Below are positions 11,901 to 22,494 of a DNA stretch of 64,000 nt, piece after piece (the stretch's first letter is position 1; every line of letters starts with the position of its first letter). The notes under the pieces are model-generated. The model did not search any database. It worked only from the letters and a program-made list of their open reading frames with translations, and had not been told where the DNA came from. The translations under genes were made by a program, and so were the position numbers. Origin of the DNA: Pieris napi (taxonomy: Eukaryota; Arthropoda; Insecta; Lepidoptera; Pieridae); contig NC_062245.1 of NCBI RefSeq assembly GCF_905475465.1, positions 10,974,001 through 11,038,000 on the forward strand, written 5' to 3'.

Positions 11901-14900
11901 AATACCGTTCAAATGGTGCAGTGACAAAACGACTAAAGATATTAATAGAATCGAGACCGCGCAGATGCACAAATGCGACGGAAATAGACTACGCACCGTT
12001 ATATAACGATGAACATATTCCGCAGAAATTTACCAAATCAATTACGCTCTCCGTTTGGAGTAGACTCTTGGGCCGTGGGGTTCAATTGCACAGGCCATTA
12101 TTAAAGATTTAAGTTGGCGCCTGGTAGATAGAACCGATGACTCCAGAGCTGGTGCTTTCCTCGCTCAACGAATATAATGTTAAAGGTATACTGCCAAGGG
12201 GACGAAACTTTTTTAATTTGTTTTAAATGATTCTATATTATTTCTACATACGTTATGGCCTAAGAGCCCAGGACGACCAGACCTTCGTTATTTAATAAAA
12301 GCTGAAAGTTCTTCAGTGCGCGTCCCCTATACAGGTAAGAACGACCAGGGACTATAGAGTTTGGGTAGTGGTTACTTGGGCAGGTAACAGGTAGTAAAGA
12401 TGAATAAAATAGTACCTTAAATTCGTTAAAGTATAAATCTCAAATTTAAACAAAACTAACATTAGTAGAAATAAAGGCTTTGAATTTGAATTTGAATAAA
12501 GCTCAATTTTTTTATATTTTATTAGGGATAACTTTATAAATCTCGTCATCCATTGCCAGACACTTATGACAGTAGCTACCCCCTGCGAGACACCCCTAAA
12601 CTCTTAATTCTGCGATACCGGTATCATTAGACCTCTTTAATAAAATAATACCCTACGTATTTATTTATGAAGAAGGAAAATATATAAGATATTATAAAAT
12701 TTATACAAGTTATAATAATAATTATAAAAGTGTCACACGCAAGTTTTTTTTAATACTAATAACACAATTAAATAAAAACAAATACAAAAATAAGGACTTA
12801 AATATAAACAAACAAAAACAAACCAATTTAGATTTTAAAAGCTGTGGGAGGCTCGAAAACATCAAATTTGAAAAACGTGTTATAGGAATTTCATATTCTA
12901 TGTATGGGGGCATGAAACCTGATGTTAGTACGCAATAGGTTAATGCAACGAAGAGACTCGTAACTAGACTAAATAGTGTTGACAGGACAGTTAATTTAAT
13001 TTTACTAAATGCCTATTAACAATGGTGTACTCGCGTAAATCGTTACGGAGTATTTTTCCCCACACATATAAATAAATTTCAATTGAATTATCTGTTAGGG
13101 ACAACCTACCACTAAGACAAATAACTTGGAAAGGGTGGAAGGATACAGAGACACCGAAATCTCAGTCTGTATATTTATACTATGTACCTCTAGAATATTT
13201 TTTAAATTAATTAATTCAGGTTCAAGTAATAGACTAAAACTAAAGATTACATCTGGCACGGTTTGGCGTATTTTCCGTATTTATCTTTTCCATAGAGTAA
13301 AGAATAGTTATAGTCTGTCCTTGTCAAAATGTATTTATTTTTTATGCACCAGAAATAATCTAGGTAATTTCAGCAGCTCCTGGGATTGCTATAATTAGTA
13401 ACGATGTGTATTAGCCAAAGGTGGGTACGGTTAGGACCGTCCACATATGTTACTAATAAACAAATGTAAGAAATGTCTTTAAATAAGGGGATATTTTTAT
13501 CTCCTAAAATGCTATTTATATATTAGCAACTGCTATAGTTTTAACAATATATATGGTGTATGTTTTAGTATTTTATTTTGTGAATATTTATCTTCATTGT
13601 GTAAATGTGTGATTGAATTTTCCAGATACATAATACTTTATTCACACTCATTTATGTTAATTCTATTTTTGAAAAAACCAGGCCACGTAGAAAATTTGTG
13701 AAGAAAAAGTTTTTATATGAAGCTAGTTATCTATTTTAAAACACTATTATAGAAATAAACGTGTTCCAATTTCAACTTTTCCCTCCATAAACCAAAGACT
13801 ATCATTAAACGCTTTTTCTAACATCGCTTTTTCTATTTTGGCCTACTATATACTTGTCTTGCGGGGGATGGTGAGCAACCCAAGTGTTCTCCAGGAACTC
13901 GGTTTCTTTGTATATAGATTATAGGGGATATGTGCGACGGCGTAGGCCAAGGTTGTTTGCGACACCAAGGCCAGAACCAGTCTGTTGCACAGATCTCCGT
14001 TGACAAAGACGTTGCTACTGAATGCTCTCCGACACTATCGACATCTTTATAAGTACGTTGAATGAGTTCATAGTAGCGATATTATATAATTGAGAGTGGC
14101 GGAGAGTTTCTAGCCAGTTCTTCTTGCCCGTTCTACGCCCTTGATTTGTACTGGTAGTAAATGTAAATTTAGAATCAATTTAACATCTTTTCTGTTGACG
14201 TTCATAAGTGTACTTGTTTACCTATATTAATAAAGTTATTTTGAGTTTGAATTAATATTATATATTTTATTATGTTAATTTTTTTTCCACATTATCGTAT
14301 TGGCTTAGTAGTTAGTACTGAAAGGATAGTGTTTATATTTTTGTGAATAAATTAATAAATATTTAGATTCATATATACTTATTCCATTAGACTTTGTTGA
14401 CACAATTTTTTTTGTTTGAAACCGAGGAATAGTAAAGATAGAAAGACTGTAATGTAGTCATAATTAATTCATCATCATCAATGGCTATACATTTCCATCG
14501 CAATCTATTTAGTGCTTCTTGCGTCCAAGTTGGAACCCTTATAGTTTCGAGGTCCTTGACAACATCCCACGAACGCAGCCTCGGTCTACCGGGTTGTGAA
14601 CAACCATCTGCCCACTGAAGTATTTCCGAACCAATTCGACTTAGGGTCCTTCAAGAAAAGAGCTTATCAATTCTTAAAAGGCCGACAACGCACTTGCGAG
14701 CTCTCCGGCATTGAGAGTATCACTAAAAAGAAGTGCGTTTGTACAAAGTACACGTGTCAGAAGTGAAACTTCTTTGTAGATTAATTATTACTAAGGTAAA
14801 AGCTCCAATAGATGATCATGTACCAGTATATGATCACTCCATGTATTTGTATATCTATATTCACACTGTTTACACACTGTATACGTGCCAATGTTAATAT

Positions 14901-17900
14901 AAATAAATAAAAAATCTGCGTTTACTGCACAAGACGTTATGCGACAGAATTGCCATCTGAAGTTCTAATATGTAACTACTAAACGAATACATCAACCAAT
15001 AGCGTGTATTTTTTCTCGATCTCCCTTACTCTCTCTCTCTCTCTCTCGATCTTTCTCACTTGTTTGCTCCTTACTCTCGCTCTATGGCTATTTGCTACAT
15101 TCTACGTTCGCCCTTTCTCACTCTCTCTCAATCGGTCTCAATGACTCTCTCCCTTTTCTTCAACAAAAACGCTGCACATCTTCGTGACGCTAATGTTATT
15201 ACTATTGCGTTTCATCCCTAAAATTGTTACCCTCATGCGCCTAAAGAAGTTTCACTTCAAAAAAAGTAAGGACCTTGAGTTTCAGTCGTCCGCCATTCGG
15301 ACGATGTTGACGTCGTCAAGGACGTAATTAAGTCTTTATTGTAATTACCGATTAACTCTATACGCGGTATTAATACATACCTTACTGACATTTATGACGC
15401 GGTCCTTAATAGATTTTATATGGAGAAGCATCGGCCGGTGTTTCGGTGGGTCTGAACCAACGAGATTCTGAAATAGAAGTAAAAATATAATCCACAAGCG
15501 ATAAGGCTCAAATGTATTCATAAAATTTTATTAAAATTAAGTTATTATATATATTAGTTACCACTACGTAATAGTGTAATTTGTTAATCGATGTTAATTG
15601 AATGTCAAGTATTACGTAAGGCGTATAAGGGGTCTTTGATTTTCTTATTTGGTGATTACGGCAGCAGTAATTATTTACTTTTTTACAAATATTACCCACA
15701 CATTGTCTATGATTGAAAACAAAATGCACTTTCGAGGATTCCTACAAAAAATTAATACGTTTATGTACTACTAGCTGATCCGGCTAACTTCGTACCGCCT
15801 TACAGTCTAATAATATCGTTGTTACTTAACTTAGACTTATTTGGGGATTTATTGCGAAAGAAGAATGGCAGTTTTACACATCTCGACTTTCAGCAAGCAG
15901 AAAAAACACTTTCAGCAAGAGAGCAAAAGCACTTTCTGATAGACAATATTTTTTGATGAGGATCGATCAGGATCAAAGCCTGGTTATGCATTCACCATCA
16001 CCAATTGCGCCATCATTACTAAATGAAATTTTTTTACGGCGCTTCTTAGGCGACGCGTAGAGAATCGGTTACAATGAAAATTAAAAAAAAGTGTCTACTG
16101 GCTCTAGGCATAGGATAATTTTAACAATATTTTAGGTCCTTACATATGAAATTGGCGTTTTGTATGGAAGGTACAAAATGTAGAATTTTTAAAATAGAAG
16201 AATATATTCAATTAATCAAAATATGTAACATTGCTATCTATGCACTTTTGCCACCTTATAGGTAGTTAATTGATCCCTTTACTAAAAATTAACGTTCAAA
16301 AAAATCTATGAAGGCGGTTTCGACTGCCCCATTTTACCTTGAGAAGGTATCCAAATTTCCAGCACTGGTGATTTGGATAACAAAGTGGCCAGTACGACAA
16401 AAACGCCAATTTCATATGTAAGGATATTTAAATAAAAACTATACGTACCATATATGGTACAGCGCCTCGAATGACATTGACCTTATTGGCATGTGGACCT
16501 AGGGCTGACAATATCTCGGTTGGCCCTACAGGCCTATAATGGCCCCTGAGCTCACACGCCGCCCAATGTCCAAGTCTTATAAAACAATAACCTACGAAGA
16601 TATTATAAAAACATATATAACTAGCAGACCGGCCAAGCGTTGCTGTGGCTAAGGTTTTCGTTATATGTATTACATAGTAGTAAGCGTTTCAAGGGAAACG
16701 GTAGGAGAACCAGTCATGGGGACCACCATGCTTTTTTGGTGGTTATGCCATTCAATTGTAGCTTATATGAAACGTTGGTACTTTCAACACAGCCTAATCT
16801 GTTAGAATTGTGACTATCAAATAATTAAAAAATAATTGTGATGTAAGCTATCTCTAGCTATCCTATCTTTTAAGTTAGCACACCGTGTGCAAATTTGATT
16901 GAAATCGGTTCAGTAGTTTAGGAGTCCATAGCGGACAAACAACGTGACACGTAATTTATATATATTAAGATGCAACTTGAACTTGAAATGCGGACATATG
17001 AGGAAAGACAACTTTTATTCAAACTCAAGTTAATTATTAACAATTGGCTATTTGACAAGATTTAAATCATGTATCATCATAATTTTTATACTATATTGTC
17101 AAATAGCAACACGAGGCACAGAACAAGCTCTTTAATAAAATCAAATACGAAACTGCATACAGCGCCATCTAGCGATCACAGATTCTGTTAAGAATTCAAA
17201 GGGCTTTCCATTTGACCATATTTTCCACAATTATATATTTTTGCCTTCTATTTCTATTTCAATAAATATTTATATGAAAATGTATTCTTACAGACGTAGT
17301 TTTTGAAACAATAAAATCTTACCGCTCGTCTAAACTAAACCCTTAGGGTTTCAGGCCTCACTTAATTAACTTAGGTTTATAATACATTTTTATAAATACC
17401 AGAGCAGTAGGAATCCCAGCCAGCTTCGTGAAAGCTTTGCTCAACATTAAATGGCGTCTTCAATCTAATTAAATTCACTCCTTGTTCCAACTTCTTACAT
17501 TTTCCCTCAGCAAAGAATTCATATAAACTGGAAATTAGTTTATTAGCTGTATATAACATAATTCTTTAATTATTATTTTATATAATGATATGAATATATG
17601 AAATAGTGTAATTTATTTCAGATACAAATATTATTGATAGATGTTTGTTACTGTTTCACGCAAAAACTACTGAATGGATTTTAACGAAACTTTACAATAA
17701 TATAGCTTATACTTCAGAGTAGCACATAGGTTACAACTAGGGATGCATCCGATACCGATACCGATATATCGGCGATACTTTGGGTTTGCCGATACAACGA
17801 TACTTTTCAAATTTCGCGCTTTAAAAAAAGTAATGTAAACGCGCATCTTGTTTGATCTGGGGCGTGGGAAACAAGGCACGGACTATCTATGCCCCTCACA

Positions 17901-20900
17901 CCCACTTAGTCCCCGCGTATTCCATTTCGCTAGAAACTTTAGTTGGTTTTTAACTGCTATCGCGCGTAGTATTTTTTCAATACCAAATTAAATAAAATAC
18001 AGAATTACAAAAATCTTATCAATGTTAATTTTAACTATTAACAGTTATTTTTTTATTTTAATTTAACTATTACTCTTAATTCTTAATTTTATTTACTAAA
18101 CCTTTAATCTTATTAAAAGTTTGTGACTGTTTATATTTTATAATTCAAATCATTAACCAAACTTGATATATTTTACCTTAATTTAATTTGAATTCAATAA
18201 GCATTAGTATCGGTATCGGTATCGGAATCGGCGATAATTCTATAAGAGTATCGGTATCGGTATCGTATCGGCAAAAAGGCGTATCGATGCATCCCTAGTT
18301 ACAACTTATAAAGATATTGTGTGAATTGTCCAAAATATCAATAAAGTAGGAAAAATCTACCATTCTGGCGTGCGCTGCCAAAACCACTAGAGTTACACAT
18401 ATGTAATTTATGGTGGAAATGTGCCACAGTATATATCTATATCTTATGTGTAAAGCCAAAAAAGTGAACCATAACTACAATAAATATTGATAATTTATTT
18501 CAACTGCACATTTGGTAGTAATAATTTGATTCCTAAAAGAAAATAGATACTTTTATCGCTTCTGGTATTTAAAGTAGATAAAATATGTCTTTCACGCTAC
18601 ATTATTTGGACAAATATTATTTTAATTCTGCGCAGACGAAGTCGCGGGCACCACCTAGTTCAATTATATTTCATTTAGAATGATAAAGGTTTTCGTTTTA
18701 GGTCTAAAGTTACCCCCTCACATGTCGACTATATTCATAAAAAAAATTTATGTTTTAACTAAAGTAATAGTATGCGTATAATGATATATATGACTCCTTT
18801 TATAATCCAAACTTACTCTTGAAGTCCATTGGTCCTCCATACTTCGTCAAAGGTTAGCCATTTCCCCATATGATATGAAATATGCTTTGTATCAAAAATC
18901 AATGGAAATGCATCATTAATATTCTTCTTAAACATGGAATATTTATTTGGGAGGGGACCAATGAACTGGTTATGAAGTAAAATTGTATCTAAGTATATGT
19001 TATGGCCTATCAAGGGTTTTCTATGGGTGATAAGTAAGTCTATTATCTGTGAAAATCCCAGGAGATGACTCATAAGATTGCCTTCTAGTATCTGCATTGG
19101 TGCACTAGTGGCTCCCTCTACATATTTATCTCTGTATATTAAAACCTGTAATAGAGAAACATATCTGCAAATTATTGAAGGTTTAAACTTGAAATTAATT
19201 TCTCATTAATAATATCGGAACGAAAACCAGTGATGGCCAAGAGGTATACCAACTCTACATACTAATGGTCTAGTGTTTGAAGTATGGCCGTGCACCAATA
19301 AATTTTTCTTTATATGTACGGAATTTACATTTGAGGAACAAACATTATCACTACATGTGTCAGGCACAAAAGGTTGAAAACCTACTCATAAGAATGATCA
19401 TGGTTGTATCACCATTGGATAATTATTAATTTTTTAATAGACTAACTTTAATAAACAGACTAATAAAATACAATTATTACTTTTTTTAAAACATTACTTT
19501 TAGTATAAGAAAATATTGAATGATCTCATATCTTCATATCAAAAAAAATCCATTTGTAAGGCATACAAAACTAACTTTTGTACACACGAATTTACCTTAT
19601 TGCTATTACCTAAGCTATCGGTAGTGAGGATACCATCAAAGCGCAACCTAAGCTCGTTGTGAACAATGTACCTAAGTACTGGATCCTGAACATCTAAATA
19701 CATAGTACCTTCATCACTACTTGCCAACCACCTGAAAAATATAATGTTATTATTAAATAAACTGTACGAAATTTGTTTGTTGTCCTGTAATGTCCAGGTA
19801 AATTCATTACTAGAAATTAACTGTTCAAAATCATGAGTTCTTGTACAGGCAATAAAATGTTTTAATGTATTTTTCTGTGTAGAGTTGTATTATAGTAGTA
19901 TGTACATGTTATGTTTATCTTCAAGCCCAAGTTTTTAACTTAAAAAATAACTCCTTTTATACATCATATTTTCATAGATGCAAATATAAGTTTCTACTAT
20001 TTTTACACTTACATCACAAGCAAGGTACTAAGATTTCTTTGTCTATATTACAACTTACAACTACTTGTTGTAGATTGCATATTTCAAAGAAAACATCAAC
20101 AATATGTTTTTTTTATTTCCTGATCTTCTATTATTTTATGTGTTAAACATACACCTCTTTGCCTCTAAGAAAGCTGATCAATGAAACAAAAGCATAAATC
20201 TGATCTAATCAAGACCCCATTTGTGCCACAGGATGTATGCATTAAAGACTTACTTAGAAACTTCAGAGCAGTAACACTGTAATTTTTTCTCATCATCCAT
20301 TTCCAAAGATCTTGTTAAGTTGTTAAACAGTTGTTCATCCTTTAATTGCTGTCTAACCTTAGCTTCCTCAGCTTTACTTAAATAAGGAAGTCCATTGTAT
20401 GTAAACTGAAAGTTATTGAACAATGTGGTGAGTACAATGTTTAAAACTTAAGCTCCTTTATTATAAAACATTTTATCAATTCCTCAGTATTTAAAAAAAA
20501 ATTGATTTTATATCTCTCTCATACTTAAAAAATCCCACATTAATTGATTCTATTTGAATAGTACACTCAATGCTCCATGAAAAAGAGTGTTGAGATAAAT
20601 GAGTTCATGTAATTAAATTCATTATTTATATATTATCTGTTAGTAAATAATATGAATAATATACCTTATTAAAATCAAAGTTGTGTTTACAGAGAAATCG
20701 CAAGGTTGATGCTTGAAATATGAATGACTGGTCTATATCTCCAAATACTTGAGGACACAAGTGGAAAGTGTATCCAACAGCCTTATAAGTATCTAAATCT
20801 CTATCATACAGGAACATTGTAAGACCTACTTGTGTCATTATCATTTTGCTTACTTCATTTTTCATTAGATTATATCTATCTTCACTTGTATCAAACAGTC

Positions 20901-21127
20901 TAAAATGTAAAATATGTATGCAGTTTTAATTAGTTTTTGTTGGTTTTACAGGAAGTCGAAGAGTCAGACAATCTTGTAGTTGCTAACATCTATAATTACC
21001 TGTGTTTAAATGTTTCACTCGATAAAATAGCTGTAAATTCTGCATCAAATCCAACAAAACAAGACTGCTTTAGGTTTTTCGAAATGTTTTCTAATTCCTC
21101 GCAGAAATTAGTATTTGTTATTTCCAT
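8842..21127 (-). CDS. PNLDC1 (Trimmer): PNLDC1/Trimmer-type 3'-5' exonuclease, complete gene, 10 coding exons
   Basis: Seen: exons 21127-21000, 20899-20665, 20405-20254, 19731-19596, 19145-18817, 17563-17400, 16591-16449, 15467-15381, 9221-9133 and 8995-8842 join in one frame to 538 residues plus TAA, each bounded by AG/GT. The DEDDh residues are all present: D28 and E30 (FDAEFTAI), D270 (GHNIYLD), H372 and D377 (HEAGWDSY). Residues 518-536 form a hydrophobic tail segment followed only by DY. Family knowledge: CAF1/PARN-fold nucleases; PNLDC1, called Trimmer in silkworm, shortens the 3' ends of piRNA precursors at the mitochondrial surface with the Tudor partner Papi/TDRKH. PNLDC1 is preferred to PARN because of the segment FGDIDQSFIFQASTLRFL, the GSDPPKHRP and YGSVDVKL stretches, and the tail anchor, which PARN lacks. 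Length fits PNLDC1. The introns contain SINE, LINE, hAT, Helitron and MITE copies. The function in this species is inferred. Confidence 0.93.
9133..9221 (-). CDS. PNLDC1 (Trimmer): Trimmer exon 9 (RRM-like region)
   Basis: Acceptor ATTAAAAG, donor AGTATAC|GTAAGT, phase 0 to 2. Encodes VASSLAAYGSVDVKLCDARA and nine more residues, matching the GSVDVxL block of PNLDC1. Its base composition is very GC/CpG-rich, unlike every other exon. The intron before it is about 6.2 kb. Confidence 0.88.
9376..9580 (+). mobile_element. SINE family 1, 5'-truncated, in Trimmer intron 8
   Basis: The body starts at TTTCTAAGTGCGCATTTAAC and runs to GTTGTAGCGCCACTGATTTT. The tRNA-like head is missing. It lies about 155 bases upstream (transcript sense) of Trimmer exon 9. 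Confidence 0.78.
10925..11300 (-). mobile_element. SINE family 1 plus adjoining FLKGRQRT-type fragment, minus strand
   Basis: 10925-11142 is a reverse-complement SINE (GTGATCAGCCTTCTGTGCC, TACGACCTC). 11143-11300 is a retroelement fragment whose minus-strand frame reads NQYDSGNVKKKRSQR. The 188-codon open frame across both is a chance fusion, not a gene. Confidence 0.7.
11640..12200 (-). mobile_element. Decayed retroelement fragments in Trimmer intron 8
   Basis: Minus-strand frames read NPSLPFTISSSRVNGAVAKS and KHQLWSHRFYLPGAN, resembling dispersed lepidopteran non-LTR coding debris. Stops interrupt every frame. Family assignment is tentative. Confidence 0.45.
13860..14255 (+). mobile_element. 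LINE ORF2 end plus 3' tail
   Basis: Broken coding (VSNPSVLQELGFFVYR, then LLHRSPLTKTLLLNAL) runs into the shared tail (GAGTGGCGGAGAGTTTCT to GTTATTTTGAGTTTGAATT). This links the common GAGTTTGAG tail in the window to a LINE. Confidence 0.65.
14585..14720 (+). mobile_element. FLKGRQRT-type retroelement fragment
   Basis: A frame reads LPTEVFPNQFDLGSFKKRAY and QFLKGRQRTCELSG. Same family as the copies at 54602, 58740, 61140 and 61545. Confidence 0.7.
14760..15258. mobile_element. MITE family A, copy 2, in Trimmer intron 8
   Basis: 499 bp from GAAGTGAAACTTCTTTG to CTAAAGAAGTTTCACTTC, inverted ends matching copy 1 (1558-2050). Includes a CT microsatellite around 15027-15050. Confidence 0.7.
15381..15467 (-). 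CDS. PNLDC1 (Trimmer): Trimmer exon 8
   Basis: Acceptor TCTATTTCAG, donor AGTAAG|GTATGT, phase 0 to 0. Encodes NLVGSDPPKHRPMLLHIKS and ten more residues. It matches the conserved (N)xxGxDPP block that follows the nuclease domain in PNLDC1/PARN. Confidence 0.9.
15769..15980 (-). mobile_element. Helitron 3' end (CTAG + hairpin), degraded
   Basis: Begins CTAGCTGATCCGGC, the reverse complement of the Helitron terminus seen intact at 32999 and 44272. The hairpin is imperfect (GGCTAACTTCGTACCGCC). The far end could not be placed. Confidence 0.5.
16134..16427. mobile_element. MITE with ~27 bp inverted ends in Trimmer intron 7
   Basis: Left end TCCTTACATATGAAATTGGC, then GTTTTGT; right end ACAAAAACGCCAATTTCATA, then TGTAAGGA. 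About 290 bp, no coding. It ends roughly 20-25 bases from the exon 7 donor. Confidence 0.75.
16449..16591 (-). CDS. PNLDC1 (Trimmer): Trimmer exon 7
   Basis: Acceptor CTTCGTAG, donor ATATG|GTACGT, phase 1 to 0. Encodes residues 382-429, GYCFIRLGHWAACELRG through NKVNVIRGAVPYM, the end of the nuclease fold. It is wedged between a Helitron (from 16621) and a MITE (to about 16427). Confidence 0.88.
16621..16970 (-). mobile_element. Non-autonomous Helitron, complete, in Trimmer intron 6
   Basis: On the minus strand it starts TCTTAATATATATAAATTAC after a host A. It ends with hairpin GCCACAGCAACGCTTGGCC, a short spacer and CTAG before a host T. 350 bp. These are the textbook Helitron ends and A/T target. 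Confidence 0.8.
17046..17111. repeat. 66-bp inverted repeat (hairpin) in Trimmer intron 6
   Basis: GGCTATTTGACAAGAT and ATATTGTCAAATAGCAAC are inverted around an AT-rich loop. Possibly a tiny MITE remnant. Confidence 0.55.
17400..17563 (-). CDS. PNLDC1 (Trimmer): Trimmer exon 6 (catalytic H372/D377)
   Basis: Acceptor ATTAAAG, donor GCTCTG|GTATTT, phase 2 to 1. Encodes residues 327-381 and the third motif HEAGWDSYCS. If the donor is not used the frame runs seven codons further to a TAA. Splicing to 16591 is preferred because it restores the expected GYCFIRL continuation. Confidence 0.9.
17738..18297. mobile_element. hAT-like MITE with 8-bp target duplication, Trimmer intron 5
   Basis: 560 bp, ends TAGGGATGCATC/GATGCATCCCTA, flanked on both sides by GTTACAAC (17730-17737 and 18298-18305). 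Next to both ends are arrays of GATACC/GGTATC units (GATACCGATACCGATA; GTATCGGTATCGGTATCGG). TIR and 8-bp TSD fit hAT. No transposase frame. Confidence 0.85.
18817..19145 (-). CDS. PNLDC1 (Trimmer): Trimmer exon 5 (catalytic D270)
   Basis: Acceptor CTATTACAG, donor CAAGA|GTAAGT, phase 0 to 2. Encodes residues 218-326, including KPLIGHNIYLD (D270) and FIGPLPNKY, then FPLIFDTKHIS. These are the hallmark blocks of the CAF1/PARN family. Confidence 0.93.
19229..19405 (+). mobile_element. SINE family 1, strongly diverged, Trimmer intron 4
   Basis: CAGTGATGGCCAAGAGG, CCGTGCACCAATAAATTTTTC and GTGTCAGGCACAAAAGG follow the SINE order with many changes. Confidence 0.55.
19596..19731 (-). CDS. PNLDC1 (Trimmer): Trimmer exon 4
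   Basis: Acceptor ATTTTTCAG, donor AATAAG|GTAAAT, phase 2 to 0. Encodes residues 172-217, the R3H-like inserted region between the first and second nuclease motifs (IVHNELRLRF). Confidence 0.88.
20254..20405 (-). CDS. PNLDC1 (Trimmer): Trimmer exon 3
   Basis: Acceptor AACTTTCAG, donor TCTAA|GTAAGT, phase 0 to 2. Encodes FTYNGLPYLSKAEEAKVRQQ and a charged linker. PARN/PNLDC1 have the equivalent NGIPYLNxEEE block here, directly after FDFNK. Confidence 0.9.
20665..20899 (-). CDS. PNLDC1 (Trimmer): Trimmer exon 2
   Basis: The acceptor CATTTTAG precedes ACTGTTTGAT and the donor is AAG|GTATAT. Encodes residues 43-121 of the nuclease fold (VGLTMFLYDRD, then FIFQASTLRFLCKHNFDFNK), a block strongly typical of PARN/PNLDC1. 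Ends in phase 0. Confidence 0.92.
21000..21127 (-). CDS. PNLDC1 (Trimmer): Trimmer exon 1 (start codon, catalytic D28/E30)
   Basis: Starts at ATG 21127-21125 in the context ATCATGG. Encodes residues 1-42 plus two bases, with the first nuclease motif FDAEFTAI (D28, E30). The donor reads ACAG|GTAATT and the phase is 2. Confidence 0.9.
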
Positions 21128-21563
21128 GATTAAATTGATTTTGAATCTTACATGTATATGAGTATAGTGTACTTAACTAAATTGTAGTAAAATTTAATAC
21201 AAAATCGTAGTTGGTAATTCAGCACAAGGAATATAACAGGTGGGAATTTTCAGGATTTCGGAAATTGTGAACATTGACAGCTCGATACTCGACTGCTGTT
21301 TGCACGTTTATCGAACTGTCACAATGATTATTGATTAGGTATGGATTGTCATAAGTTGTGTCGATTTTTCATTATAGATTAAAGTAAAAATAATAATAAC
21401 ATTTTACAGGTTTATAATTTAATAAATAATTTTCTGAATTTTATAATAATAAAAAAAGTTTAACAAATACACTACTTGAAGAATAGTCTGGTAGTTATGC
21501 GTTACATATCCTCTTTAGAAATACGTATATACCCTTATCTCAAAATTTATAGAAATGACTCTC

Positions 21564-21813
21564 AGGGTGAGATATATAGTGCGCACTTGGACTTTGCTCA
21601 GACTTTACTTACGAAAAACACTAAGGTTAAACTATGATTTAGTATATTTATAGACATTTTAACGGTGAGATTAAGCTAAGCTCAAGCTAAGACAGAAATT
21701 GATGTTTCATTTCATGCAATACCTTCTTTATTATCCTTTAAAAAAGTAAAGAATGGTTATAGTTAAGTCTGAGCAAAGTCTAAGTGCGCACTATAGATGA
21801 TAGATCTCACCCT
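21564..21813. mobile_element. MITE with ~45-bp inverted ends
   Basis: Left GGGTGAGATATATAGTGCGC, then ACTTGGACTTTGCTCAGACTT; right AAGTCTGAGCAAAGTCTAAG, then TGCGCACTATAG and TCTCACCCT. About 250 bp, 0.4 kb upstream of Trimmer. Superfamily not assigned. Confidence 0.75.
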
Positions 21814-21817
21814 CATA

Positions 21818-22264
21818 CCCGGCCACGCGTTGCTGTGGCTAAGGTCTTTGTTACATTAAATAGTAGTAAACTATTCAAGGGAAACGATATGAGAACACCA
21901 GTCATGGAGACCAGCATGCTTCTTTACACAGATGCCATTTGTAAAAATACATGGCGAACTCCATGATTGATTTTCTACTACCGTTGATATTGAGCAAATT
22001 AATACAAAAGAAATAAATTTAATTTCTTTTAGTCAACAGTTACCGCCATCTGTTAGAATCGTTTGGAGCTAACAGATAATTGTGACTGTCAAATAATAAA
22101 CAAATAATATTGCAGGTATAAATAATTGAGATGTAAGTGTGTACCTTTTAAGTTAGATCAACCTGCACACGGTGTGCAAGTTTTGATTGAAATCAGTTAT
22201 TAGAACTGTAGGAGTCCACAGCGGACAAACAACGTGACACGTAATTTATATATACATATTAAGA
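21818..22264 (-). mobile_element. Non-autonomous Helitron, 3' end truncated
   Basis: Related to the copy at 16621-16970: shared GCGTTGCTGTGGCTAAGG, CCAGTCATGG and AACAAACAACGTGACACGTA. The minus-strand 5' end TCTTAATATG is intact, but the CTAG end is missing where the MITE at 21813 abuts. Confidence 0.7.
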
Positions 22265-22494
22265 TATTAGTGGAACGTAGCGAAGTTCTCTTAAATTCAA
22301 ATCTTCTAAATAATTAATCGAAAATATCGTATATAAAAAACTTATTAGATAGAGTAAGGTTTCATTTGGAGAAGATAGTTAAAATTATGTATATTTTTTT
22401 ATATGGTGGGAACTGCAATCTCGTTAATTAAATATTTCATAAGTTTTGATGACAGAATTGATTTGCTCCAGTTCAAACAATTTGTATGACAATA

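Noticed and set aside
17091..17152. Alternative Trimmer exon 7 (GTATGCAG acceptor, hydrophobic frame VSYLILLKSL, stop TAG)
   Set aside because: It gives a plausible but short hydrophobic end. The exon at 16591-16449 fits far better (GYCFIRLGHW, VNVIRGAVPYM) and keeps phase through to exons 8-10.
17377..17399. Stop codon after exon 6 as the true C-terminus (GIYKNVL)
   Set aside because: A GT donor lies just before it and downstream exons restore the conserved remainder of the protein and the membrane anchor.
8842..21127. PARN (general poly(A) ribonuclease) as the identity
   Set aside because: PARN has no C-terminal membrane segment. The FGDIDQSFIFQAS block and YGSVDVKL resemble PNLDC1 more closely. 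This rests on recalled family features, not a search.
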